A stretch of DNA of 64,000 bases, from contig JADJEH010000009.1 in NCBI GenBank assembly GCA_016702305.1, forward strand, positions 186,001 through 250,000, written 5' to 3'. Below, piece after piece: positions 1 to 6,594 of this stretch (position 1 is its first letter; every line of letters starts with the position of its first letter). The notes below the pieces were generated by a model. That model saw nothing but the letters and a program-made list of their open reading frames with translations. It was not told where the DNA came from and ran no database searches. The stretch comes from a bacterium. GTDB taxonomy: Bacteria > Electryoneota > RPQS01. The translations under genes and the position numbers were made by a program.

Positions 1-991
1 GGCGTGTGCGGCCCAGTCCGGCGCGCGCGCTAATCAGGATGTTGGGCGGTTGTTCTCCGGACTTCATGAGTTCGCGGAGCGCCACGAGTTGATCGCGCAC
101 GTCATGATTGGTGACCATTCCGGACGACGAGATATAGGCCCGGCGCGTTTCGGCGGTTTCGTAGGCGAAGTTGACGCCGTCGCGCTCGTTGAGCATGGCG
201 ATCGTGTGGCGCGCGGAGGCCGGTCGGTCTTTGGGATTCGTGTGAACGAGCGCCGCGATGACGTCGGCGAGTCCGATTGGCAGGTCGGGCCGGAAACGCA
301 ACGGATGCGGCGCTTCCGTGCGTGACCGTGACTGCGAATTGGCAATGGCATCCAGGCCGTCGAAGGGCAATCGTCCCGTGGCGAGCCGGTAGATGAGCAT
401 GCCGAGGGCGTACAAGTCGGTGGCAATCGTCGCGGGCGCATGGGCAAGCAGCTCGGGGGCCATATAGTCGAGCGTTCCGCCGGGGAGATCCACTTCGTCA
501 TCGTGCCCACCGGCGAGTCCGAAGTCCACGAGTTTAAGCGCGGCAAACTCGCCGTTAGGGGAGAGCCTGCCGAGGACGTTACCGGGTTTAATGTCGCGAT
601 GCAAGAGACCCCGGCTATGGAGGAAGGCCAAGGCGCGGCAGAGTCCGACGAGCACGACGCGCAGTTGTTCGGGCGACCACTGTTTGATCAGTTGATCCAG
701 CGGTTTGCCGTCCACGAATTCGCAGGTGAAGTAGTAGCCGCCTTGATCGGGCGGGAGTGCTCCGAAGTCATAGACCTCGGGGATGTGCGGGTGAAGCACA
801 CCGCGAATGCTGCGGAATTCGGCGCGGAAATTTTCGGCGGCCTGGTCATCGTGAAGCGATTTCAGGGTTTTGAGCGCCATGATTTGATTGGCTCGACGCG
901 CATCCACGACCAAATAGACCACGCCCATGCCGCCGGAGGCGATGGTCCGTAGTATTTGGTATCGGGATTCAATTGCAAACGCGTCGTGCAT
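1..991 (-). CDS. Serine/threonine protein kinase with C-terminal ATPase-like region, partial
   Basis: The gene starts at the ATG at 991 and runs off the left edge, so about 330 N-terminal residues are visible. The protein kinase fold is complete: glycine loop ASGGMG (residues 18-23), ALK lysine (K41), a candidate alpha-C glutamate near residue 58, HRDIKPGN catalytic loop (H131-D133), DFG (D157-G159) and GTLDYMAPE activation segment. No membrane segment separates the kinase from the next domain. From about residue 290 the sequence turns into a linker and then SARAGLGRTR, which resembles a Walker A loop of a signalling ATPase, with Arg where Lys is usual. By family knowledge such fusions are large cytoplasmic signalling proteins (kinase, ATPase, sometimes sensor domains). 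Substrate unknown. No clear Shine-Dalgarno is seen; an upstream ATG meets a stop at once, so 991 is the best start. Confidence 0.9.
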   Translation of the reverse strand, partial: MHDAFAIESRYQILRTIASGGMGVVYLVVDARRANQIMALKTLKSLHDDQAAENFRAEFRSIRGVLHPHIPEVYDFGALPPDQGGYYFTCEFVDGKPLDQLIKQWSPEQLRVVLVGLCRALAFLHSRGLLHRDIKPGNVLGRLSPNGEFAALKLVDFGLAGGHDDEVDLPGGTLDYMAPELLAHAPATIATDLYALGMLIYRLATGRLPFDGLDAIANSQSRSRTEAPHPLRFRPDLPIGLADVIAALVHTNPKDRPASARHTIAMLNERDGVNFAYETAETRRAYISSSGMVTNHDVRDQLVALRELMKSGEQPPNILISARAGLGRTR

Positions 992-1093
992 CGTCAACCC
1001 ATTCGTCGAATCGTGCTGAAATCACGACCGCAGCGTCGGTTATTGGCAACCGTGCTGCGGTTTTCTACTTATGTCAACTGAAGTAAAACAAAA

Positions 1094-1115
1094 ACCCGGC
1101 CAGTCACGGCCGGGT
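1094..1115 (-). terminator. Rho-independent terminator after the small ZU5-like gene
   Basis: An 8-bp GC-rich stem (1094-1101 with 1108-1115, loop AGTCAC). On the minus strand it is followed by TTTTTGTTTT. It lies 26 bases after the stop at 1141, which suggests that this short gene is a transcription unit of its own. Confidence 0.8.
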
Positions 1116-1140
1116 CAAGGTCATAGTTGTGAAAAACCGT

Positions 1141-1395
1141 TTAGCCACTGATCCTCTGGCTGATGATGTAGCGGCTGAAGTGGTTGGTCAGTCCAACGAG
1201 AGCGTGTCCGGTCCAATCCACCCAGTGCGGCATTTCCAACAAACTGCCATCATCTTGAACGTAGAAGATAGCGACATCACGTTCGAGATCAATCCGATCC
1301 GGGTCGAGGCCCAGATACTGGAAATCAATTCTAATCCAGATGTCGCCGCTGAAGTTTTTGATACCGAGCTTGATCTTCTTAATGGGCGAAATCAT
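1141..1395 (-). CDS. Short ZU5-like protein lacking an export signal (truncated paralogue?)
   Basis: Encodes 84 residues from the ATG at 1395, chosen because AGGAAGGAC lies just upstream; in-frame ATGs further upstream (1434, 1455) have no such site. The protein has no signal peptide. Its last 60 residues resemble the end of the lipoprotein at 1872-2531: both have a YVQDDGSL / YMAPDGSL strand and finish with HFSRYII. That neighbour looks like a ZU5-type beta-sandwich, so this gene seems to be only the C-terminal half of such a protein. It has its own ribosome-binding site and terminator, so it may be expressed. Either it is a decaying duplicate or a small cytoplasmic derivative. Function unknown. 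Confidence 0.55.
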   Translation of the reverse strand: MISPIKKIKLGIKNFSGDIWIRIDFQYLGLDPDRIDLERDVAIFYVQDDGSLLEMPHWVDWTGHALVGLTNHFSRYIISQRISG

Positions 1396-1455
1396 GTGTG
1401 CGTCCTTCCTGTATGTGCATTGTTTGTCAATCATGTTCAGGTTGCTACATTGCAA

Positions 1456-1871
1456 CGCATGTGCCGACTATATTGAGACTATTGCGGTGATGATTTACAG
1501 TAGTTTATTGTACTGACCTGATTGAGCCCTGGTTTTAATGAACCGGTCATTGCCGAAATGCACCACGCTAAGGTGAGTTGATCTGAGCACACTGTGAGAT
1601 CGAATTCGACTAATTGGCATACAAACTACTTCTGCGGTTAAGCATTAGCCGAAATTAGATCTCCCGCCCGGCTTGCTCAAGGCCGAGCGGGAGATCAGGA
1701 GTGCACATGCAGGGTGCGAGGTCGTCCGAATTATAGAACCAGAAAGATCAGATAGCGTCGTGTAATACGCAGCATTGTTTGTCCCCATTTTAGTCAGAAG
1801 GCCGAAGCAGATGTGAAGACCTCGGTCCGGACGACGACCCGGAGGATCGCCGCCCGGACCAACCACGGAGA
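1456..1871. other. Intergenic region with an inverted repeat
   Basis: About 416 bases without a convincing gene. It holds a long imperfect hairpin (arms 1658-1672 and 1682-1696: 10 bp, one mismatch, then 4 bp) that could terminate the minus-strand gene ending at 1872, though a U-run is weak. A second hairpin (GGTCCGG/CCGGACC arms near 1824-1860) lies directly after that stop. A 73-codon minus-strand frame across both hairpins is judged spurious. Confidence 0.5.
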
Positions 1872-2531
1872 TTAGGCGATAATGTACCGGCTGAAGTGAT
1901 CCACGCTGACCGAGATGGTCTTGGCGGCGGGATCAAAGAAGCGTTCGGCCTGCTCGACCGTCAGCGAACCGTCGGGCGCCATATACCAGATTTGCAGTTG
2001 TGATGCGTCCAGCGGTTCAATGCCGGCGCGCTCACAGTAGTCAGGATCGTACTGGGTTCCGGCATAGGACAGCGACAAGCGCACGGGTGATCCATCGGCG
2101 AAGAAGAGTGGGCTGGGACCGCAGTCCACGCCGATGCCGGTGCCGGAGGCCAAGGCCAGCGTGAAGTTGACCGTTCCATCAATTGCGCCGACGGGTACGA
2201 CGAAGTTGTGGCTGCCGCAGCGGACGATACCGCCGACGGCGCCGTCAATCGGGACGGGAGTGGCGCCTAACTGGCCAACGGGACGGCGATTCGGATTGAT
2301 GTCCATACCCGGCGCGTCCCAGTAATCTTCGTCCATGATGACGGGAATCGGGCGACCGGGGACAATTTCGTCACCGGGCTGGGGATTCCAGAGATCGGTC
2401 GCGGTGTCCGCGGAGTCTGAGTTGGCCGTGGGCGCCTCGAAGAGACTACAGCCCAGAGTGAACAATGCCACCGCGAGAATACCCGTCAGAAGCGCAACGG
2501 ATCGAAAAAGTGAGTGGGCTCGGGGCTTCAT
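1872..2531 (-). CDS. ZU5-like lipoprotein of unknown function
   Basis: Starts at the ATG at 2531, preceded by GAGGT at a normal distance; the open frame extends 20 codons further up but without support. The first 28 residues form a signal peptide ending FTLGC, an imperfect lipobox, so the mature protein (about 190 residues) is probably a lipid-anchored envelope protein. The middle part (FVVPVGAIDGTV, then alternating strands) resembles the ZU5/beta-sandwich type found in many FCB secreted proteins. The C-terminus SVDHFSRYIIA matches the neighbour at 1141-1395. No catalytic motif. Role unknown; family assignment is by pattern only. Confidence 0.75.
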   Translation of the reverse strand: MKPRAHSLFRSVALLTGILAVALFTLGCSLFEAPTANSDSADTATDLWNPQPGDEIVPGRPIPVIMDEDYWDAPGMDINPNRRPVGQLGATPVPIDGAVGGIVRCGSHNFVVPVGAIDGTVNFTLALASGTGIGVDCGPSPLFFADGSPVRLSLSYAGTQYDPDYCERAGIEPLDASQLQIWYMAPDGSLTVEQAERFFDPAAKTISVSVDHFSRYIIA

Positions 2532-2823
2532 GGTCAAGACCTCATCGTTTTTCTGCTTGTCTGGGTTGAAGGATGGCAACGTGTATGCCAACTATAGTAG
2601 GTGTACTAACCCGTTGAGGAAGGGTGGTGTTTTATCAAGGGATTGCGAATAGAATTACCTATTTGGGGCCGCTCGGTCGGAGATAAAGGAAGTGGTGGAA
2701 ATGCTGAATAGACTCGTGTAAAGGGGCCAATGTTGGTGGAAATCCCCGCAGAATTGGGTCGGAGTCTTTCCATTTCAAGGGAAAGTTTGTACATTCGACA
2801 AGACCTCAACGAAAGGAGTCACT

Positions 2824-3924
2824 GTGAGACGAGTAGGATTATTGCTGGTTTGCCTGATGGTGGCGACCACGGTTTGGGCGGCGGAGCCGCGGCCGATGGT
2901 CAAGTCAGCGGGTGAGCTGGCCTGGGCCGCGATACCGGACGACACTCCGGACGAGGAGCAGGTCCGGCTGGCCAAGGAGTATTTGGACAAGTACCCGACC
3001 GAGATACCGCTGTTGCGGAGCGTTCAGAATGTTCTGAATCGGAAGTCGGACTTGACGGTCGAGTTTTGGAAGGAGCGGATGGACAAGCAGCCGACGACGG
3101 CGAACCGCTACTTGTACGCGCGGAAGACGGGCGATGCGGCGATCATGGCCGAGCAAGCCCAGGCGATTTTGCGCGACGACGCCACGAATTTCTGGGGCGA
3201 TTATTTGGCGGCGGTGGCGGAATGGAGCAAAGAGGAGCCGGACCTGAAGAAGGTGGCGGCGCACTTTGACGCAGCGATTGAGAAGGATCCGTCCCGTCCG
3301 GAAGGCTGGGGCTATGCGGCGGAAGTGGCCGAAGAGCTGAAGGACTTGGACAAGGCGCTGCGGATGTATCAGGCCGAAGCAGTTGTGAAGCCTGGCGAAA
3401 AGGGACCGACGCTGTCCATGCTCGGGATTTTCGCCCAGCAGCGCAATTCGGAGAAGTACTTCGCGCTGGTCAGCGAAGTCTTGCCGAGCGAACCGCCGCT
3501 CAGTTTTCAATTGGGGATGCACGGCACCGATCACCTGATGAGCTCGTCCGATTTGGGCGGGCAGTATTCGGTGCTCGAGATGTTCACCTATTGGTGAAGG
3601 GGCTGTGTGCAGCGGTCGCTGCCGGAAATGAATGCCTTGAAGAGTGAGAACAAGTTGCCGTTTCCTGTTTATGCCGTGCATGCTGAAGGCAACAGTGAGA
3701 AGGCCAACGCGCTGATGGATTCGACGGACGTGAACGGTAAGCCGTGGACGCTCGACTTTGTTTATGGTGACAAGGCTTTGAGTGAGCGTTTGGGTGTGGC
3801 GGGCTACCCGTCTTACTATGTGATTGACGACCGGGCGCGTCCGCGCGCGCTGGTGTACGGTCATCCGGAAGATACGATTGGCACGTTGCAATGGTTGATC
3901 GAGGAGCTCAAGAAGCGCGGTTAG
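2824..3924 (+). CDS. Secreted TPR/thioredoxin-fold selenoprotein (UGA at 3595 read as Sec)
   Basis: One 366-residue protein is encoded if the in-frame TGA at 3595-3597 (codon 258) is read through. The start is GTG at 2824 with AAAGGAG six bases upstream, followed by a signal peptide (residues 1-19, ending WAA). Residues 30-240 are helical with TPR-like character. Residues 245-366 are a TlpA-like thioredoxin domain: a strand leading to FTYW-U-RGC, then LPEM, and later GVAGYPSYYVID with the cis-proline. The TGA falls exactly where the first Cys of WCxxC belongs; the paralogue at 45762-47237 has FWATWCGPC there. A stop would cut the fold in two. A bacterial SECIS-like hairpin follows at 3607-3623. 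The likely role is periplasmic thiol-disulfide or peroxide chemistry. The alternative, a nonsense mutation or sequencing error, is less likely given the hairpin. Confidence 0.85.
3607..3623 (+). promoter_or_regulatory. Candidate bacterial SECIS element
   Basis: A stem of GCAGC (3609-3613) and GCUGC (3618-3622) carries the 4-base loop GGUC (3614-3617). A G-C pair (3607 with 3623) lies below a single bulged U at 3608. The loop starts 16 bases after the UGA. The E. coli fdhF SECIS has the same GGUC loop, a bulged U just below the upper stem, and a similar distance (about 18 bases). These are the features recognised by SelB. Confidence 0.75.
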
Positions 3925-3947
3925 ACAATTTTTGTTGAGTCAGAACA

Positions 3948-3971
3948 AAACCCACTCGGTTGAGTGGGTTT
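3948..3971 (+). terminator. Rho-independent terminator
   Basis: A 10-bp stem AAACCCACTC/GAGTGGGTTT with loop GGTT, followed by a T-rich stretch (TGTTCGTTTG). It lies 23 bases after the stop of the selenoprotein gene and separates it from mscL. Confidence 0.8.
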
Positions 3972-4074
3972 GTTCGTTTGTGGGGATTTGAATTGGTCGG
4001 GCTGGGTGGAGCAGTTGAATTTGTGAGGGAATTTGGATAGATTTGTCTTTAACCCAACCACAAAGGAGAATCAA

Positions 4075-4503
4075 ATGTTCAAGGAATTCAAAGAGTTTGT
4101 GATGCGGGGCAATGTCCTCGATATGGCCGTGGGTATTATCATGGGTGCCGCGTTCGGTCCAATTGTGGGGAAGCTGGTGGATGGCATCCTGATGCCGCCG
4201 TTGGGGCTGGTGCTGGGCAATGTGGATTTCACCAACATCTTCATTGTGTTGAAGGAAGGTGCGACCGCCGGTCCGTACGCATCGCTGGCCGCGGCGAAGG
4301 GCGCAGGTGCAGTGGTGATGGCGGTGGGCGATTGGCTGAATTCGATCGTGACGTTTTTGATTACGGCGTTCGCGATATTCATGGTGGTCAAGGCCGCCAA
4401 TGCGGCGCGCCGCAAGGAAGAAGCCGCTCCGGCTACTCCTCCCGCTCCGCCGAAGTCGGAAGTTTTGCTTGAAGAGATTCGTGATTTGCTGAAGAAGAAA
4501 TAA
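4075..4503 (+). CDS. mscL: Large-conductance mechanosensitive channel MscL
   Basis: 142 residues from the ATG at 4075, preceded by AAAGGAG; the frame is open 14 codons further up but family members start at MFKEFKEF. MscL is a homopentameric inner-membrane channel that opens under membrane tension to release solutes on hypo-osmotic shock. Typical features are present: the amphipathic N-terminal helix, the RGNVLDMAVGIIMG pore helix, the periplasmic loop with KEGAT, the second helix (IVTFLITAFAIFMVV) and a C-terminal helix ending EEIRDLLKKK. Length is normal for the family. The next gene follows after 11 bases, so they may be co-transcribed. Confidence 0.97.
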   Translation: MFKEFKEFVMRGNVLDMAVGIIMGAAFGPIVGKLVDGILMPPLGLVLGNVDFTNIFIVLKEGATAGPYASLAAAKGAGAVVMAVGDWLNSIVTFLITAFAIFMVVKAANAARRKEEAAPATPPAPPKSEVLLEEIRDLLKKK

Positions 4504-4514
4504 CCTGACAGACG

Positions 4515-5438
4515 ATGATGAAGACGATTACGTTACTGACAATTTTGCTGGTGAGCGCGGTGACCGCGTTCGCGGGCGACCAACCGGAGCCGGGTCCGTG
4601 GAAGGTGGATATTTCGACAGGCGTGGTGACCACGCAGTCGGCCTACTCGGACAACTGGACGGGCGGTGAAGCGGGCTCGATCAACTGGATCGGGTTTTAC
4701 ACGAGCATGACGAAGCGGCAGTTGTCGCGCAACTGGTACACGCAGTTTGATTGGAAGCTCGCCTTTGGGCAGACGCACGTTCAGGACAAGGAGAGCAAAG
4801 ACTGGCAGTCGCCGACGAAGTCGGAAGACAAGATTCGTTACGACGCGATATTGAAGCTGACGAAGGGATGGTTCGCCGATCCATACTTCGCGCTGACTTT
4901 TGAATCGCAGTTCCTCGACGCATCGAGTCCGTTCACGGCGCGCTATGTCAATCCGATGGAGTTCACGGAGTCGTCGGGTTTGGCGCGGACAATCGTCGAG
5001 GTGCCTGACAAGACGAAGCTGACGACGCGTCTCGGTATCGGATTACGCGAGCGCATTGCGCGGTTTGACGATCCGGCCGATACGCTGAGCGCGACGCCGG
5101 GCACGAAGTCGGAAAGCACGGTGGACGGCGGCGCCGAATGGGTGACGGACTTGCTGTTGGGTTCGGCAGCATCGAAATACAGTTTCAACTCGAAGCTGAC
5201 GGTGTTTCAGTCGCTGTTCAATTCGAAGGAAGACGAACTTCCGAACGACTATTGGAAGACGGCCGATGCGAACTGGGACAACCAGTTGCGCGTGAAGGTA
5301 TCGTCGCTGATCAATGTCGGGTTGGCCTGGCAGTTGTTGTACGACAAGGAGATTGATTTAGGCGGCCGCCTGAAGCAGTCGCTGAGCGTGGGGTTGGTTT
5401 ACAACTGGGCGAACTTTGACAAGGCCGCCGAGAAGTAG
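4515..5438 (+). CDS. DUF3078 family outer-membrane protein
   Basis: 307 residues with a signal peptide (cleavage after AFA, residue 20). The early segment YSDNWTGGEAGSINW is the hallmark of the DUF3078 family, proteins with alternating beta strands that are thought to form outer-membrane barrels in FCB bacteria. The rest shows regular amphipathic strands (for example NWYTQFDWKLAFGQTH and QSLSVGLVYNWANF at the end). No enzyme motif. It starts 11 bases after mscL and ends before a strong bidirectional terminator. Transported substrate unknown. Start 4515 or the next codon (4518) are both possible. Confidence 0.85.
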   Translation: MMKTITLLTILLVSAVTAFAGDQPEPGPWKVDISTGVVTTQSAYSDNWTGGEAGSINWIGFYTSMTKRQLSRNWYTQFDWKLAFGQTHVQDKESKDWQSPTKSEDKIRYDAILKLTKGWFADPYFALTFESQFLDASSPFTARYVNPMEFTESSGLARTIVEVPDKTKLTTRLGIGLRERIARFDDPADTLSATPGTKSESTVDGGAEWVTDLLLGSAASKYSFNSKLTVFQSLFNSKEDELPNDYWKTADANWDNQLRVKVSSLINVGLAWQLLYDKEIDLGGRLKQSLSVGLVYNWANFDKAAEK

Positions 5439-5463
5439 TAACGATTGGCGAGATTGATTCACG

Positions 5464-5493
5464 AAAAAGCCCACTCGATTGAGTGGGCTTTTT
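5464..5493. terminator. Bidirectional terminator
   Basis: A perfect 13-bp stem, AAAAAGCCCACTC with GAGTGGGCTTTTT, loop GATT. A and T runs at the ends let it serve both the plus-strand gene ending at 5438 and the minus-strand gene ending at 5511. Confidence 0.92.
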
Positions 5494-5510
5494 GCGATGC
5501 ATGCGAGTCG

Positions 5511-5804
5511 TTATTTCGTGACGGTGACGGTCTGCGGGTAAATGGTGACCCAGCCCGTGATGATGCCGATGACGATGTCGTCAATGGCTTGCTGCGTTTG
5601 AATGTTGTAGTTCTCGGCGCCGCCCGCAAGCGTCTTGGCGTCCACCGTTGTCAGCGGTACGAGTCCCCAGAGGGCGAACCATTGTTTCTTCTTTTTGGAC
5701 ACGCCGGATTGCGCGCCTGTACCGACCTGATGATCAAACGTCCAGCAGCCGGAGAGCGCGGCGCACATCGCGAGCACGAGCGCGAGCTTGAGCATTTTCT
5801 TCAT
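5511..5804 (-). CDS. Bor-like lipoprotein
   Basis: 97 residues. A signal peptide ends in the lipobox LSGC (Cys20). The mature part aligns by eye with phage lambda Bor and its bacterial relatives: QWFALWGL, then TTVDAKTLAGGAENYN, QTQQAIDD and a hydrophobic GIITGW segment before the C-terminus. This is the order TVDA-x-x-GGAEN-x-TQQ seen in Bor (lambda Bor family). Bor is an outer-membrane lipoprotein linked to serum resistance in lysogens; a role here is unknown. It follows the lipoprotein at 5838-6443 after 33 bases, so the two are probably one operon. No phage genes lie nearby. Confidence 0.8.
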   Translation of the reverse strand: MKKMLKLALVLAMCAALSGCWTFDHQVGTGAQSGVSKKKKQWFALWGLVPLTTVDAKTLAGGAENYNIQTQQAIDDIVIGIITGWVTIYPQTVTVTK

Positions 5805-5837
5805 GCCAGTTGACCTTCTTGCTTGTTGAGAGGGAAG

Positions 5838-6443
5838 CTAACGGGAATTGCTTGATGAAATTCGGCGCAGGGTGCCGAGCGATGACTCGACGGCGCGCGC
5901 TTCGGTGGGCCACATACTGACCGGAACCGTATAGTCGAGACTGACGGGCTGGTCGGCATGCAGGATGATCTTGGCGTGAATGAGCTGCGGGCTGCGGCTG
6001 AAGAGCTGGAGGGCCCGTACGCCGGCGATGTTAATCCACTGTTCGCGGACTTCAATATCTTTGCGCTGTTCGCGGTACACTCGAGCGACTTCGCCGGCCC
6101 AGGCGAGAAAGTCGCGTTGTAAGTCCACGGCACGAGGAAAGGTGCTGACGAGTAGCATTGGTCCACCCGACACATGCTTAAAGACGTATGTCGGCAGGAG
6201 CCGCAGCTCCGAGGTGTCACGCGCGGCAACATCAAGGATTCGCGCGAACGTTGAGCTATCCACTTCAGCCCATTGCGCAGGGGCCTGCAAGCGGACGCCG
6301 CCGACTTCGATGACGCTGCCGAGCAGCGTGGAGTCCACGTTGAATTCAAGTGGTTCGAAGACGCCATCTGGCGCGGCGGACTTGTCGCGGGAACAAGCCG
6401 CCATCAGCAGGGACAAGGCCAACACAGTCAGGGCAATGCGCAT
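5838..6443 (-). CDS. Lipoprotein of unknown function
   Basis: 201 residues with a signal peptide and lipobox LMAAC (Cys17). The mature part is mixed alpha/beta, with no Cys other than the lipidated one and no recognisable motif. A strand-rich part (VIEVGGVRLQAPAQWAEV; PMLLVSTFP) and the closing region resemble the small periplasmic domains that follow a protein through the envelope, but no family can be named. It is the first gene of a probable two-gene operon with the Bor-like lipoprotein. Confidence 0.7.
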   Translation of the reverse strand: MRIALTVLALSLLMAACSRDKSAAPDGVFEPLEFNVDSTLLGSVIEVGGVRLQAPAQWAEVDSSTFARILDVAARDTSELRLLPTYVFKHVSGGPMLLVSTFPRAVDLQRDFLAWAGEVARVYREQRKDIEVREQWINIAGVRALQLFSRSPQLIHAKIILHADQPVSLDYTVPVSMWPTEARAVESSLGTLRRISSSNSR

Positions 6444-6489
6444 GGCGAAATGATACGCAGAAATCGCAAAAACCGCAAGGAAAAAGGAA

Positions 6490-6520
6490 AGCGGGGCGAG
6501 TCTGTTGGACTCGCCCCGCT
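6490..6520 (-). terminator. Terminator hairpin, GCGGGGCGAGTC family copy 1
   Basis: A 13-bp stem AGCGGGGCGAGTC with its complement, loop TGTTG; on the minus strand TTCCTTTTTCC follows. It serves the T9SS gene ending at 6595. The arms are identical to copies at 8462, 40041 and 42064. A second smaller hairpin (CCGGGC/GCCCGG, 6538-6554) lies between the stop and this one. Confidence 0.85.
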
Positions 6521-6594
6521 GTTCACATCATGCTCACCCGGGCTAAGGGCCCGGTGCCACGGTTACCCTTGGGTGCGGCTTCGGCGCTGATTGG

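Noticed and set aside
1645..1866. A 73-codon minus-strand frame
   Set aside because: It lies over two inverted repeats, has no homology-like features and an unusual composition. It is treated as chance.
3595..3597. Frameshift or pseudogene at the end of the first half of the thioredoxin-like gene
   Set aside because: Both halves are in the same frame and fit one domain without loss of residues, so no frameshift exists. A simple nonsense mutation is possible, but the hairpin just after it and the exact Cys position favour Sec.
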